In this document: piece after piece, positions 1 through 8,406 of the stretch | Position numbering within the stretch: the first letter of the stretch is position 1 | How the letters are laid out: every line of letters begins with the position of its first letter | From: Streptomyces sp. Ru71 | GTDB lineage: Bacteria; Actinomycetota; Actinomycetes; Streptomycetales; Streptomycetaceae | Length of the DNA stretch: 64,000 nt | Reading direction: 5' to 3' | NCBI RefSeq assembly: GCF_002920535.1 | Contig: NZ_PQSS01000020.1 | Span: 43,148-107,147, forward strand | Translations under genes and position numbers: made by a program | Notes under the pieces: model-generated | Databases searched by the model: none | What the model saw: only the letters and a program-made list of their open reading frames with translations | What the model was told of the DNA's origin: nothing

Positions 1-1
1 G

Positions 2-130
2 GACGCCGGGTGGGCGGACGGGAACGGCAGGGGCGCGGCCTGTGTCGCGCTGACGGACCGGGCCTTCGGGCCGTGGGCGATCGAGGCGTGGCCGGTGTTC
101 ACCGACGCGGTGCTGGCGGAGCTGCGCTGA
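2..130 (+). CDS. 3' end of an unidentified protein (partial)
   Basis: The window opens inside a reading frame that runs from base 2 to a TGA at 128-130. The last 42 residues include GWADGNGRGAACVALTDRAF and end in VLAELR. Codon use has the strong third-position GC bias of a real Streptomyces gene, and the neighbouring minus-strand gene ends 44 bp beyond it, so the two are convergent. Too little is present to name a family. Confidence 0.5.
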   Translation, partial: DAGWADGNGRGAACVALTDRAFGPWAIEAWPVFTDAVLAELR

Positions 131-156
131 TCCGGGCACCGGGGAGCACCGGCCAC

Positions 157-173
157 GCCCGCGCGGCGCGGGC
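157..173. terminator. GC-rich hairpin between convergent genes
   Basis: GCCCGCGC (157-164) and GCGCGGGC (166-173) are exact reverse complements in the 43-bp gap between two convergent stop codons. The one-base centre means that the outer pairs must form the stem. There is no T-run, as is usual for Streptomyces terminators. Confidence 0.35.
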
Positions 174-755
174 CTAGAAGGTGACCCGGAACTCGCAGCT
201 GGGGTCGATGGAGTCGCCGGGGTTGCCGATCGCCCGGTCCTGGGTGCCGCCGTCGCAGGTCACCCGGTCGTTGCCGTTGACTCCGTCGCGGAGGTTGATC
301 TGGTCGTTGCCTCGCCCGGTGGCGATCGTGTCGGGACCCGTGCCGGCGTCGACCGAGGCGTTGTAGAGCAGCGGGGCGGAGGCGGGGTTGTTCTGGTCGG
401 CCCGCTGGTCGATGAAGAGCGTGTCGCTGTTGTCGCCCAGCGCGATCTGCAGCTGGGTGATGCCGACACCGCAGTCGGCGGTGGTGGCGTCGAGGGGCCG
501 GCAGCCGTTGAACGCGGCGATGCCGGACTCGTCCTCGACGATCGCGTGGACGCCGTCGGCCAGGGTCTGACCGCCGACGTGGACCACGTTGGCGACCCCG
601 GAGCGGGCCACGAGCTGCACGGTGCCGCCGGAGCGGGTCACCGTCGACCCGGGCGGGTCGAGCGCGACGGCGGGCAGGGTGAAGGCGGTCAGAACCAGGC
701 CGGCGGCCGCGGCGGGAGCGGCGGCGCGTATCAGGGGGCGGGGAGCGAGCTTCAT
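174..755 (-). CDS. secreted RTX-like calcium-binding repeat protein
   Basis: The product has about 193 residues. An upstream in-frame ATG exists at 818, but the ATG at 755 follows AGGAG at good spacing and begins a classic signal peptide (MKLAPRPL, then an Ala/Leu-rich stretch ending PAVA), so I chose 755. The C-terminal half carries GTGPDTIATGRGNDQINLRDG followed by NGNDR and CDGG. These resemble the GGxGxDxUx nonapeptides of RTX beta-rolls, which bind calcium. There are only about two or three repeats, and the last Cys pair (CDGG, CEFRVTF) could form a disulfide. No catalytic domain is visible. The role is unknown; it is probably an exported structural or Ca-binding protein. Confidence 0.75.
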   Translation of the reverse strand: MKLAPRPLIRAAAPAAAAGLVLTAFTLPAVALDPPGSTVTRSGGTVQLVARSGVANVVHVGGQTLADGVHAIVEDESGIAAFNGCRPLDATTADCGVGITQLQIALGDNSDTLFIDQRADQNNPASAPLLYNASVDAGTGPDTIATGRGNDQINLRDGVNGNDRVTCDGGTQDRAIGNPGDSIDPSCEFRVTF

Positions 756-847
756 GCTGTCTGTTCTCCTTGCTGGTGGGGAGGCCCGACGGGGACTGGG
801 GGCCTCAGCGCCAGACAAACAGCTCGTAGCGACCGATGCACTGTTGG

Positions 848-1528
848 TTACGTGCGTTCGGGTGTCGTACGCGCATTCGACATCTCCCAGAGGAGGACCT
901 CCGCGGCCGACTCCCCGAGCAGCTCCAGGTCCCTCGCGTCCGTGATCCGCGCCGCGTCACCCGGCCCCAACCGGTCCTCCGCCAGCCTGACCTGACCGCG
1001 CACCACATGGACGTAGACGTACGGCGCGTCCGGCACCGCCGTCCGCTCCCCCGCCGCCAGCCGCCGCGGGTGCAGCATCGCGCCCGCCCCGGGGACGGCG
1101 TACGGGGTGGAGTCGGCGATGCCGCGGACGATCTCGTACGACGGCTCGCCGCCCGGCCGCAGCGGGGCCAGCCACATCTGCACGAAGGTCAGGGGCCCCG
1201 CGCCGTCGTTGCGCTCCACGTGCCGCACGCCCGCCGCCGAGCTCAGGCGCTGCACGTCGCCGGGGCGCACCCGTGTCTCGTGCCCGGTGGAGTCGCGGTG
1301 GGTCAGCTCCCCCTCGACGACCCAGGTGACGATCTCGGTGTGGCTGTGCGGGTGCTCGTCGAAGCCGGCGCCGGGCGCGAGCCGCTCCTCGTTGCAGGCG
1401 ATCAGCGCGCCGAAGCGAAGATTGTCCGGGTCGTAGTGCGGCCCGAAGGAGAAGGCGTGCCACGACTGGATCCCGGCCTCCGGCTCACCGCCGGGATAGC
1501 GCTCGCCGGAGCGCCGTACGTCCACCAT
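848..1528 (-). CDS. pirin family protein
   Basis: This is a bicupin of about 226 residues starting MVDVRRSGERYPGG. The N-terminal cupin has the pirin metal-binding signature: EHPHSHTEIVTW supplies the two histidines, and RHVERN about 45 residues on supplies the later His and Glu. Some bacterial pirins cleave quercetin, and others act as redox-sensitive partners of other proteins. The sequence does not show which applies. The ATG at 1528 is preferred to longer starts because the family begins close to this point. It is transcribed divergently from fasR with a 95-bp gap. Confidence 0.85.
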   Translation of the reverse strand: MVDVRRSGERYPGGEPEAGIQSWHAFSFGPHYDPDNLRFGALIACNEERLAPGAGFDEHPHSHTEIVTWVVEGELTHRDSTGHETRVRPGDVQRLSSAAGVRHVERNDGAGPLTFVQMWLAPLRPGGEPSYEIVRGIADSTPYAVPGAGAMLHPRRLAAGERTAVPDAPYVYVHVVRGQVRLAEDRLGPGDAARITDARDLELLGESAAEVLLWEMSNARTTPERT

Positions 1529-1623
1529 CACGGGGACCACGGTAGCCCCGCCGCAGGCCGGTGCCGTGCGCAGTCCGGACCCGGCGGCACACACCGTCGT
1601 CCCGATAAGGCAGTCTTGTCCCC

Positions 1624-2829
1624 GTGCCCGAACCAGAAGCCCGTCATCCCGAAGCCGCAGCGCACCACCTCCATCCGCACTCCGCGACCCTGAAGCGGCT
1701 GGAGAAGTCCTCCGGTTCGCTCGCCGCGCAGGCGATCGCGCGGATGGACGAGACGCTGCCCTGGTACCGGGCGATGCCCCCGGAGAACCGTTCCTGGATC
1801 GGGCTGGTCGCCCAGGCCGGCATCGCCGCCTTCACCGAGTGGTTCCGGCACCCCGACGCACCGCAGGCCATCTCCACCGACGTCTTCGGCACCGCGCCGC
1901 GCGAGCTGACCCGGGCCATCACCCTGCGCCAGACCGTGGAGATGGTGCGCACCACCATCGAGGTCATGGAGTCGGCCATCGACGAGGTGGCCGCCCCCGG
2001 CGACGAGAGCGTGCTGCGCGAGGCGCTGCTGGTGTACGCCCGCGAGATCGCCTTCGCCACCGCCCAGGTGTACGCGCAGGCCGCCGAGGCACGCGGTGCC
2101 TGGGACGCCCGGCTTGAGTCGCTCGTGGTGAACGCCGTGCTCAGCGGGGAGGCCGACGAGGGCGCCGTCAGCCGGGCCGCCGCGCTCGGCTGGAACGCGC
2201 CGGAACACGTGTGCGTGGTGCTGGGCACCGCCCCGGACGGGGACAGCGAGCTGACCGTGGAGGCCATCCGCCGGGCCGCCCGGCACGCCAAGCTGCAGGT
2301 GCTCACCGGGGTGCTGGGCAGCCGGCTGGTGGTCATCGCGGGCGGCAGCGACAACCCGCTCGCGGTGGCGAAGTCGCTGATCGGCCCGTTCGCCGCCGGG
2401 CCGGTGGTGGCCGGTCCGATCGTGCCCGACCTGCTCGCCGGGACCCGGTCCGCGCAGGCCGCCGCGGCCGGACTGAAAGCGTGTTCGGCCTGGCAGGACG
2501 CGCCGCGGCCGGTGCTGGCGGACGATCTGCTGCCGGAGCGCGCCATCGCCGGTGATCCGATGGCGCGGGAGCAGTTGGTGGAGGAGATCTACAGACCACT
2601 GGAGGAGGCCGGCTCCGCGCTGCTGGAAACGCTCTCCGTCTATCTGGAACAGGCGAGCAGCCTGGAGGGTGCCGCCCGGATGCTGTTCGTTCACCCCAAC
2701 ACCGTGCGCTACCGGCTCCGACGTGTGACTGACGTCACCGGTTGGTCGCCTTCCGATGTACGCTCTGCGTTCACCTTGCGCATCGCACTGATTCTGGGGC
2801 GTCTGGCCGACGGTGATCCCCAGACCTAG
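1624..2829 (+). CDS. fasR: FasR, PucR/CdaR-type activator of fatty acid synthesis
   Basis: This 401-residue protein starts at GTG 1624. The last 60 residues form the PucR C-terminal helix-turn-helix (LEGAARMLFVHPNTVRYRLR, then VTDVTGWSPSDVRSAF), and the middle is a GGDEF-like CdaR region. Immediately downstream lie fabD, fabH, acpP and fabF in the same direction. In Streptomyces coelicolor this position is held by fasR, a regulator reported to activate the fab operon by binding upstream of fabD. The gap to fabD carries an inverted repeat that could be its operator. Identity rests on domain type plus synteny. Confidence 0.88.
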   Translation: MPEPEARHPEAAAHHLHPHSATLKRLEKSSGSLAAQAIARMDETLPWYRAMPPENRSWIGLVAQAGIAAFTEWFRHPDAPQAISTDVFGTAPRELTRAITLRQTVEMVRTTIEVMESAIDEVAAPGDESVLREALLVYAREIAFATAQVYAQAAEARGAWDARLESLVVNAVLSGEADEGAVSRAAALGWNAPEHVCVVLGTAPDGDSELTVEAIRRAARHAKLQVLTGVLGSRLVVIAGGSDNPLAVAKSLIGPFAAGPVVAGPIVPDLLAGTRSAQAAAAGLKACSAWQDAPRPVLADDLLPERAIAGDPMAREQLVEEIYRPLEEAGSALLETLSVYLEQASSLEGAARMLFVHPNTVRYRLRRVTDVTGWSPSDVRSAFTLRIALILGRLADGDPQT

Positions 2830-2830
2830 T

Positions 2831-2853
2831 GTTTTGTCGGGGGCCCACAAAAC
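2831..2853. promoter_or_regulatory. inverted repeat upstream of fabD, candidate FasR operator
   Basis: GTTTTGT (2831-2837) and ACAAAAC (2847-2853) are perfect reverse complements separated by nine G/C bases. They start one base after the fasR stop and end 65 bp before fabD. The AT-rich arms stand out in this GC-rich DNA. The position suits an activator site, but a fasR terminator is an alternative. Confidence 0.5.
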
Positions 2854-2918
2854 CCCTTCGTGTTCTTCGTCCTTGTCCCCACGGGCGGCCACGGCCGTCC
2901 CCAAGAGAGAGTGTGAGA

Positions 2919-3830
2919 GTGCTCGTACTCGTCGCTCCCGGCCAGGGCGCTCAGACGCCCGGCTTCCTGACTCCCTGGCTCGACCTGCCCGGCGCCGCCG
3001 ACCGCGCCGCCGCCTGGTCCGAGGCCATCGGACTGGACCTCGCCCACTACGGCACGAAGGCCGACGCGGACGAGATCCGCGACACCTCGGTGGCCCAGCC
3101 GCTGCTGGTGGCGGCCGGCATCCTGTCCGCCGCGGCACTGGGTGACGTGTCCCCGGGTGCCGTCGCCGGCCACAGCGTCGGCGAGATCACCGCGGCCGCC
3201 TTCGCGGGCGTCCTCGACGACACCGCCGCCCTCGGCCTGGTCCGCACCCGCGGCCTGGCGATGGCCGACGCGGCCGCGATCACGAAGACCGGCATGTCGG
3301 CGCTGCTCGGCGGAGACCCGGAGGTCTCCGTCGCGCACCTGCAGAAGCTCGGCCTGACCCCGGCGAACATCAACGGCGCGGGCCAGATCGTCGCCGCCGG
3401 CACGCTGGAGCAGCTCGCCGCGCTGAACGAGGACAAGCCCGAGGGCGTCCGCAAGGTCGTCCCGCTGCAGGTCGCCGGCGCCTTCCACACGCACCACATG
3501 GCCCCCGCGGTCGACAGGCTGGCCGAGGCCGCCAAGGCCCTCACGCCGGCCGACCCGAAGGTTCCGTACGTCTCCAACAAGGACGGGCAGGCCGTCGCCA
3601 CCGGCGCCGAGGTGCTTGAGCGGCTGGTCGGCCAGGTCGCCAACCCGGTGCGCTGGGACCTGTGCATGGAGACCTTCAAGGAGCTCGGTGTGACCGCGCT
3701 GCTGGAGGTGTGCCCGGGCGGCACGCTGACCGGCCTCGCCAAGCGGGCCCTGCCCGGTGTGAAGACCCTGGCGCTGAAGACCCCCGACGACCTCGACGCG
3801 GCCCGCGAACTCATCGCCGAGCACGCCTGA
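2919..3830 (+). CDS. fabD: malonyl-CoA:ACP transacylase FabD
   Basis: The enzyme moves malonyl groups from CoA to the acyl carrier protein for fatty acid synthesis, and in Streptomyces often also for type II polyketides. The product has about 303 residues. The catalytic serine is S86 in GHSVGE, the general-base histidine is H190 in GAFHTHHM, and GQGAQ lies near the N-terminus. I place the start at GTG 2919 (MLVLVAPGQGAQ), as family members begin there. GTG 2913 is an alternative two codons upstream. It is the first gene of the fab operon; fabH follows after 24 bp. Confidence 0.95.
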   Translation: MLVLVAPGQGAQTPGFLTPWLDLPGAADRAAAWSEAIGLDLAHYGTKADADEIRDTSVAQPLLVAAGILSAAALGDVSPGAVAGHSVGEITAAAFAGVLDDTAALGLVRTRGLAMADAAAITKTGMSALLGGDPEVSVAHLQKLGLTPANINGAGQIVAAGTLEQLAALNEDKPEGVRKVVPLQVAGAFHTHHMAPAVDRLAEAAKALTPADPKVPYVSNKDGQAVATGAEVLERLVGQVANPVRWDLCMETFKELGVTALLEVCPGGTLTGLAKRALPGVKTLALKTPDDLDAARELIAEHA

Positions 3831-3854
3831 GACGCCCAAGGAGCCGAATCGAAC

Positions 3855-4886
3855 ATGGCGAAGATCAAGGCCAGCAAGGGCGCCCCGTACGCGCGCATCG
3901 TCGGCGTCGGCGGCTACCGCCCGACCCGCGTGGTTCCCAACGAGGTCATCCTCGAAAAGATCGACTCCTCCGACGAGTGGATCCGCTCCCGCTCCGGCAT
4001 CCAGACCCGGCACTGGGCGAACGACGAGGAGACCGTCGCCGCGATGTCCGTCGAGGCGTCCGGCAAGGCGATCGCTGACGCCGGGATCTCCGCCGAGCAG
4101 ATCGGCGCGGTGATCGTCTCCACCGTCACGCACTTCAAGCAGACCCCGGCCGTCGCCACGGAGATCGCCGACAAGCTCGGCACGAACAAGGCCGCCGCGT
4201 TCGACATCTCCGCGGGCTGCGCCGGCTTCGGCTACGGCCTGACCCTCGCCAAGGGCATGATCGTCGAGGGCTCGGCCGAGTACGTGCTGGTCATCGGCGT
4301 GGAGCGGCTGAGCGACCTGACCGACCTGGAGGACCGCGCGACGGCCTTCCTGTTCGGTGACGGCGCCGGCGCGGTCGTGGTCGGCCCCTCCCAGGAGCCG
4401 CACATCGGTCCGACGGTCTGGGGTTCGGAGGGCGACAAGTCCGAGACCATCAAGCAGACCGTGCCGTGGAACGAGTTCCGCATCGGCGACGTCTCCAAGC
4501 TGCCGCTGGACAGCGAGGGCAACGTCAAGTTCCCGGCCATCACGCAGGAGGGCCAGGCGGTCTTCCGCTGGGCCGTGTTCGAGATGGCGAAGGTCGCCCA
4601 GCAGGCGCTGGACGCGGCCGGGATCTCCGCGCACGAGCTGGACGTCTTCATCCCGCACCAGGCCAACGAGCGGATCATCGACTCGATGGTGAAGACCCTG
4701 AAGCTGCCCGAGACGGTCACGGTCGCCCGTGATGTGCGGACCACCGGAAACACCTCGGCCGCCTCGATCCCGCTCGCGATGGAGCGGCTCCTGGCGACCG
4801 GTGAGGCGAAGAGCGGCGACACCGCACTCGTCATCGGATTCGGGGCGGGTCTCGTCTACGCCGCGACGGTCGTTACTCTCCCCTAG
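3855..4886 (+). CDS. fabH: beta-ketoacyl-ACP synthase III FabH
   Basis: FabH condenses an acyl-CoA starter with malonyl-ACP. In Streptomyces it favours branched starters and so sets the iso/anteiso fatty acid profile. The 343-residue product has the complete Cys-His-Asn triad: C122 in ISAGCAGFGYG, H268 in FIPHQANER and N299 in TTGNTSAAS. Start ATG 3855 follows AAGGAG. It is second in the fab operon, and a perfect hairpin lies between its stop and acpP. Confidence 0.96.
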   Translation: MAKIKASKGAPYARIVGVGGYRPTRVVPNEVILEKIDSSDEWIRSRSGIQTRHWANDEETVAAMSVEASGKAIADAGISAEQIGAVIVSTVTHFKQTPAVATEIADKLGTNKAAAFDISAGCAGFGYGLTLAKGMIVEGSAEYVLVIGVERLSDLTDLEDRATAFLFGDGAGAVVVGPSQEPHIGPTVWGSEGDKSETIKQTVPWNEFRIGDVSKLPLDSEGNVKFPAITQEGQAVFRWAVFEMAKVAQQALDAAGISAHELDVFIPHQANERIIDSMVKTLKLPETVTVARDVRTTGNTSAASIPLAMERLLATGEAKSGDTALVIGFGAGLVYAATVVTLP

Positions 4887-4891
4887 GCACT

Positions 4892-4920
4892 CCGTGCCGG
4901 AACATTCGTCTCCGGCACGG
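4892..4920 (+). terminator. hairpin between fabH and acpP
   Basis: CCGTGCCGGA (4892-4901) and TCCGGCACGG (4911-4920) form a perfect 10-bp stem with a 9-base loop, starting 5 bp after the fabH stop and ending 70 bp before acpP. No T-run follows. It could act as a partial terminator or as an RNA-stabilising end that lets acpP be expressed at a different level. Confidence 0.55.
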
Positions 4921-4990
4921 CGAGAGCACCACCCTGCCGCTCCCGCGGCGGGCGCCACACCCTGAAGAACACCAAAGAAGGAGCGCCAAG

Positions 4991-5239
4991 ATGGCCGCCA
5001 CTCAGGAAGAGATCGTCGCCGGTCTCGCCGAGATCGTGAACGAGATCGCCGGGATCCCGGTTGAGGACGTCCAGCTGGACAAGTCCTTCACCGACGACCT
5101 GGACGTCGACTCGCTGTCCATGGTCGAGGTCGTCGTCGCCGCCGAAGAGCGCTTCGACGTGAAGATCCCGGACGACGACGTCAAGAACCTCAAGACCGTC
5201 GGCGACGCGACCGACTACATCCTCAAGCACCAGGCCTGA
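4991..5239 (+). CDS. acpP: acyl carrier protein AcpP
   Basis: This is the 82-residue carrier on which fatty acids are built. The phosphopantetheine attachment serine is S41 in DDLDVDSLSMVE, followed by the usual helix II. The protein is very acidic, as expected. The start is preceded by AAGAAGGAG. The gaps on both sides (104 and 89 bp) contain hairpins, unlike the tight fabD-fabH junction, which suggests separate control of ACP amount. Confidence 0.97.
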   Translation: MAATQEEIVAGLAEIVNEIAGIPVEDVQLDKSFTDDLDVDSLSMVEVVVAAEERFDVKIPDDDVKNLKTVGDATDYILKHQA

Positions 5240-5248
5240 GTCCTGCTC

Positions 5249-5286
5249 GGGCCGGGCGTGCCCCGGCCCCGCCACCCGGCGGTGGC
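5249..5286 (+). terminator. two tandem hairpins between acpP and fabF
   Basis: GGGCCGGG (5249-5256) pairs with CCCGGCCC (5262-5269). Immediately after, GCCACC (5271-5276) pairs with GGTGGC (5281-5286) around CGGC. Both stems lie between the acpP stop and the fabF ribosome-binding site. They could be an attenuator, a terminator, or mRNA-processing or stability elements. Confidence 0.45.
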
Positions 5287-5328
5287 GCCGTGACGAATCC
5301 TCGTTCAATCGTTGGAGAAAGAATTCCC

Positions 5329-6600
5329 GTGAGCTCGACCAATCGCACCGTGGTCGTCACCGGTATCGGCGCAACCACACCGCTGGGTGGCGACGCAGCC
5401 TCGACCTGGGAGGGCCTGGTCGCCGGACGTTCCGGCGTCAAGCCCCTGGAGCAGGACTGGGCGGCCGACCAGGCCGTCAAGATCGCGGCCCCGGTCGCCG
5501 TGGAGCCGACCGAGGTCATCCCGCGGCCGCAGGCCCGCAAGCTGGACCGCTCGGCGCAGTTCGCGCTGATCGCGGCCCAGGAGGCGTGGAAGGACGCCGG
5601 CTTCGAGGCGAAGGCCGGCGAGGACGGCAGCGTCGACCCCGACCGCCTCGGCGCGGTCATCGCCTCCGGCATCGGCGGTGTGACGACCCTGCTGGACCAG
5701 TACGACGTGCTGAAGGAGAAGGGCGTCCGCCGCGTCTCCCCGCACACCGTCCCCATGCTGATGCCGAACAGCCCCTCGGCCAACGTGGGCCTGGCCGTGG
5801 GCGCCCGCGCGGGCGTGCACACGCCGGTCTCCGCGTGCGCCTCCGGCGCCGAGGCCATCGGTTACGCCATCGAGATGATCCGCACCGGCCGCGCCGACGT
5901 CGTCGTCGCCGGCGGTACGGAGGCGGCGATCCACCCGCTGCCCATCGCCGCGTTCGGCAACATGATGGCGATGTCCAAGAACAACGACGACCCGCAGGGC
6001 GCCTCGCGCCCCTACGACGTCGCCCGCGACGGCTTCGTCCTCGGCGAGGGCGCCGGCGTGCTGGTCCTGGAGTCCGCCGAGCACGCCGCCAAGCGCGGCG
6101 CCCGCGTCTACGCGGAGGCGGTCGGGCAGGGCGTGTCCGCCGACAGCCACGACATCGTGCAGCCGGAGCCGGAGGGCCGCGGTATCGCGCACGCCCTGCA
6201 GAACCTGCTGGACCGCACCGGCCTGGACCCCGCGGAGATCGTGCACGTCAACGCGCACGCCACCTCCACGCCGGCCGGTGACATCGCCGAACTGAAGGCG
6301 CTGCGCAAGGTCTTCGGCGACGACACCGACCACATCGCGGTCTCCGCGACCAAGTCGATGACCGGTCACCTGCTCGGTGGCGCCGGCGGTGTCGAGTCGG
6401 TCGCGACCGTGCTCGCGCTGTACAACCGGGTGGCTCCGCCGACCATCAACGTCGAGAACATCGACCCCGAGGCCGAGGCGAACGCGGACGTGGTCCGCGG
6501 GGAGGCGCGGAAGCTGCCGGCCGACGGGCGTATCGCCGCGCTCAACGACTCGTTCGGGTTCGGTGGGCACAACGTCGTTCTGGCGTTCCGTACGGTGTGA
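5329..6600 (+). CDS. fabF: beta-ketoacyl-ACP synthase II FabF
   Basis: This is the elongating ketosynthase of type II fatty acid synthesis. Start GTG 5329 (MSSTNRTVVVTGIG) is 11 bases after GGAG; a longer frame from GTG 5290 would add residues not expected in the family. The 423-residue protein carries the catalytic set C170 in PVSACASGAE, H310 in VNAHATSTPAGD, K342 in SATKSMTGH and H347. It is the last gene of the fab operon and is followed by a strong hairpin. Confidence 0.96.
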   Translation: MSSTNRTVVVTGIGATTPLGGDAASTWEGLVAGRSGVKPLEQDWAADQAVKIAAPVAVEPTEVIPRPQARKLDRSAQFALIAAQEAWKDAGFEAKAGEDGSVDPDRLGAVIASGIGGVTTLLDQYDVLKEKGVRRVSPHTVPMLMPNSPSANVGLAVGARAGVHTPVSACASGAEAIGYAIEMIRTGRADVVVAGGTEAAIHPLPIAAFGNMMAMSKNNDDPQGASRPYDVARDGFVLGEGAGVLVLESAEHAAKRGARVYAEAVGQGVSADSHDIVQPEPEGRGIAHALQNLLDRTGLDPAEIVHVNAHATSTPAGDIAELKALRKVFGDDTDHIAVSATKSMTGHLLGGAGGVESVATVLALYNRVAPPTINVENIDPEAEANADVVRGEARKLPADGRIAALNDSFGFGGHNVVLAFRTV

Positions 6601-6617
6601 CAGTGCCGTTAGGCGTC

Positions 6618-6651
6618 AGTGGCCCGGGCTCCTTGTGGAGGCCGGGCCACT
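6618..6651 (+). terminator. terminator of the fab operon
   Basis: A 15-base stem with one mismatch (6618-6632 with 6637-6651) encloses the loop TTGT, 17 bp past the fabF stop. Confidence 0.75.
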
Positions 6652-6693
6652 CGCCGTTGTGTGTGCTGTTCGTCGCCGGGTGCGGGTTCGTTG

Positions 6694-6721
6694 TGGCTGG
6701 TCGCGCAGTTCCCCGCGCCCC
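6694..6721. repeat. dispersed 28-bp intergenic repeat, copy 1 of 3
   Basis: The 28-base core begins GGCTGGTCGCGCAGTTCCCC and ends GCGCCCCT. Identical copies lie at 22547-22574 and 39926-39953, all in the same orientation and all just past the 3' end of a minus-strand gene. Here it lies between convergent fabF and the DUF3145 gene. Confidence 0.8.
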
Positions 6722-6747
6722 TGGGGCCTGCTCCCTCGCGGCGTCTT

Positions 6748-7242
6748 TCAGACCACCTGGTGCAGCCAGCGCACCGGCGCTCCCTCTCCCGCGTACCTGA
6801 ACGGTTCCAGTTCGTCGTCCCAGGGCTTGCCGAGGAGTTTGGCGATCTCGGCTTCCAGGTCCGTCTCGTCGCGCTGGGAGCGCAGGAGGGCGGCGCGCAG
6901 GCGGTCCTCGGGGATGAGGATGTCGCCGTGGATGCCGGTGACGGCGTGGAAGATGCCCAGGTCGGGGGTGCAGGAGTAGCGCTCGCCCTCGGCGGTGGCG
7001 CACGGCTCCGCGGTCACCTCGAAGCGCAGCAGGTGCCAGCCGCGCAGCGCGGACGCCAGCTTGGACGCCGTGCCCACCTCGCCCTGCCAGGAGAACTCCG
7101 AGCGCCAGGTACCGGGTGCGGCGGGCTGCCGGATCCAGTCGAGGTTGACGCGCGTGCCGAGCACCCCGGCGACGGCCCACTCGACGTGCGGGCACAGCGC
7201 GCGCGGCGCGGAGTGCACGTACAGAACTCCACGTGTCGTCAC
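6748..7242 (-). CDS. DUF3145 domain-containing protein
   Basis: The product has about 164 residues. The frame is open from 7380, but GTG 7242 follows GGAGG and begins MTTRGVLYVHSAPRALCPHV, the typical start of the actinobacterial DUF3145 family, so I chose it. Other conserved parts are WAVAGVLG, RGWHLLRFEVT and DLGIFHAVTGIHGD. The family is soluble and of unknown function, and it commonly sits beside fabF in Streptomyces. No catalytic motif is recognised. It is convergent with the fab operon. Confidence 0.88.
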   Translation of the reverse strand: MTTRGVLYVHSAPRALCPHVEWAVAGVLGTRVNLDWIRQPAAPGTWRSEFSWQGEVGTASKLASALRGWHLLRFEVTAEPCATAEGERYSCTPDLGIFHAVTGIHGDILIPEDRLRAALLRSQRDETDLEAEIAKLLGKPWDDELEPFRYAGEGAPVRWLHQVV

Positions 7243-7496
7243 CGGGACCTCCGGGCAGGCGGGTCGTCTTGCGGGCGGGCGGGGCGGCGGCCGGCAGGCC
7301 ACGTTGATGGCGAGGCTACCGTGCGGCGGCGCAAGGAGTGTGACGTACCGTCGGTCCCGGTGCGGTGAAACGCCTGCCATTCACCCAGGGGGACGCTTGT
7401 ACGGGTGTGAGCCGTTGCACGGCACGGTGGGGGAACCCCCGCGCGTTGTGATGGTGGCAAGGAGTCTGCCGGACGATGTGAGGGGATCTGCTGCGG

Positions 7497-8396
7497 ATGC
7501 GGAAGCGAAGCCACCGGGTGCGGGCCGTGACGGCCCTCGTGGCGGCCGCCGTGCTGGGCGCCGCGGGCTGTGACGCGGTCGGCGGGGACTCCCCCGGCGG
7601 GCCGGGGGGTCAGGCGCGGGCGTCACGTCCGTCGCCGACGCCGTCGTGGGACACCACGCCGGATTCCGTCGCGGCGGTGGGTGACTCCATCACGCGCGGT
7701 TTCGACGCCTGCTCGGTGCTGTCGGACTGTCCGCGGGTGTCGTGGGCGACCGGCGACAGCCCGGAGGTGGACTCGCTGGCGGTGCGGCTGCTGGGCAGAC
7801 AGCGGGCGGCCACGCACAGCTGGAACTACGCGGTGACGGGCGCCCGGATGGCCGACCTTCCGGCCCAGATGGCGCGGGCGGCGGCGCGCAGACCGCAGTT
7901 GGTGACGGTGATGGCGGGCGCGAACGACGCCTGCCGGGACACCACGGCGGCGATGACGTCCGTGGCGGACTTCCGCGCCCGGTTCGAGGAGGCCCTGCGC
8001 ACGCTGCGGCGGTCGCTGCCCAAGGCGCAGGTGTACGTGGCGAGCGTGCCGAACCTGAAGCGCCTGTGGTCGCAGGGCCGCACCAACGCGCTGGGCAAGC
8101 AGATCTGGAAGCTGGGCATCTGCCCGTCGATGCTGGGCGACGCCGATTCCTTCAGCGCCGCGGCCACCTTGCGCCGGGACACCGTGCAGAACCGGGTGGA
8201 GGCGTACAACGCGGTGCTGAAGGAGGTGTGCGCCAAGGACAGGTACTGCCGCTTCGACGGCAACGCCGTGCACGACTTCCGCTTCGGCACCGCGCAGTTG
8301 AGCCACTGGGACTGGTTCCACCCCAGCACCGACGGGCAGGCACGGCTCGCCGAGATCGCCTATCGCACGGTCACCGCGAAGGAGCCGGTGTCCTAG
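7497..8396 (+). CDS. SGNH/GDSL-type hydrolase lipoprotein
   Basis: The 299-residue product has a lipoprotein signal with lipobox LGAAGC (Cys25), so it is likely anchored outside the membrane. The SGNH blocks are all visible: VGDSITRG with nucleophile S64 (block I), MAGANDAC with N143 (block III) and HWDWFHPS near the C-terminus, which supplies the Asp/His pair (block V). It is therefore probably an active esterase, lipase or carbohydrate deacetylase; the substrate cannot be told. It ends 10 bp before the aldose epimerase gene and may be co-transcribed with it. Confidence 0.85.
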   Translation: MRKRSHRVRAVTALVAAAVLGAAGCDAVGGDSPGGPGGQARASRPSPTPSWDTTPDSVAAVGDSITRGFDACSVLSDCPRVSWATGDSPEVDSLAVRLLGRQRAATHSWNYAVTGARMADLPAQMARAAARRPQLVTVMAGANDACRDTTAAMTSVADFRARFEEALRTLRRSLPKAQVYVASVPNLKRLWSQGRTNALGKQIWKLGICPSMLGDADSFSAAATLRRDTVQNRVEAYNAVLKEVCAKDRYCRFDGNAVHDFRFGTAQLSHWDWFHPSTDGQARLAEIAYRTVTAKEPVS

Positions 8397-8406
8397 GGTT
8401 CCCCAC

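Noticed and set aside
2826..4958. Long minus-strand open frame (710 codons) across the fab operon
   Set aside because: It is the antisense shadow of fabD and fabH. Its translation is Arg/Gly/His-rich without any domain, and the plus strand encodes complete known enzymes.
7014..7380. Longer N-terminus for the DUF3145 protein from 7380
   Set aside because: The added stretch is Pro/Arg-rich and spans a likely promoter; GTG 7242 has GGAGG and the family start.
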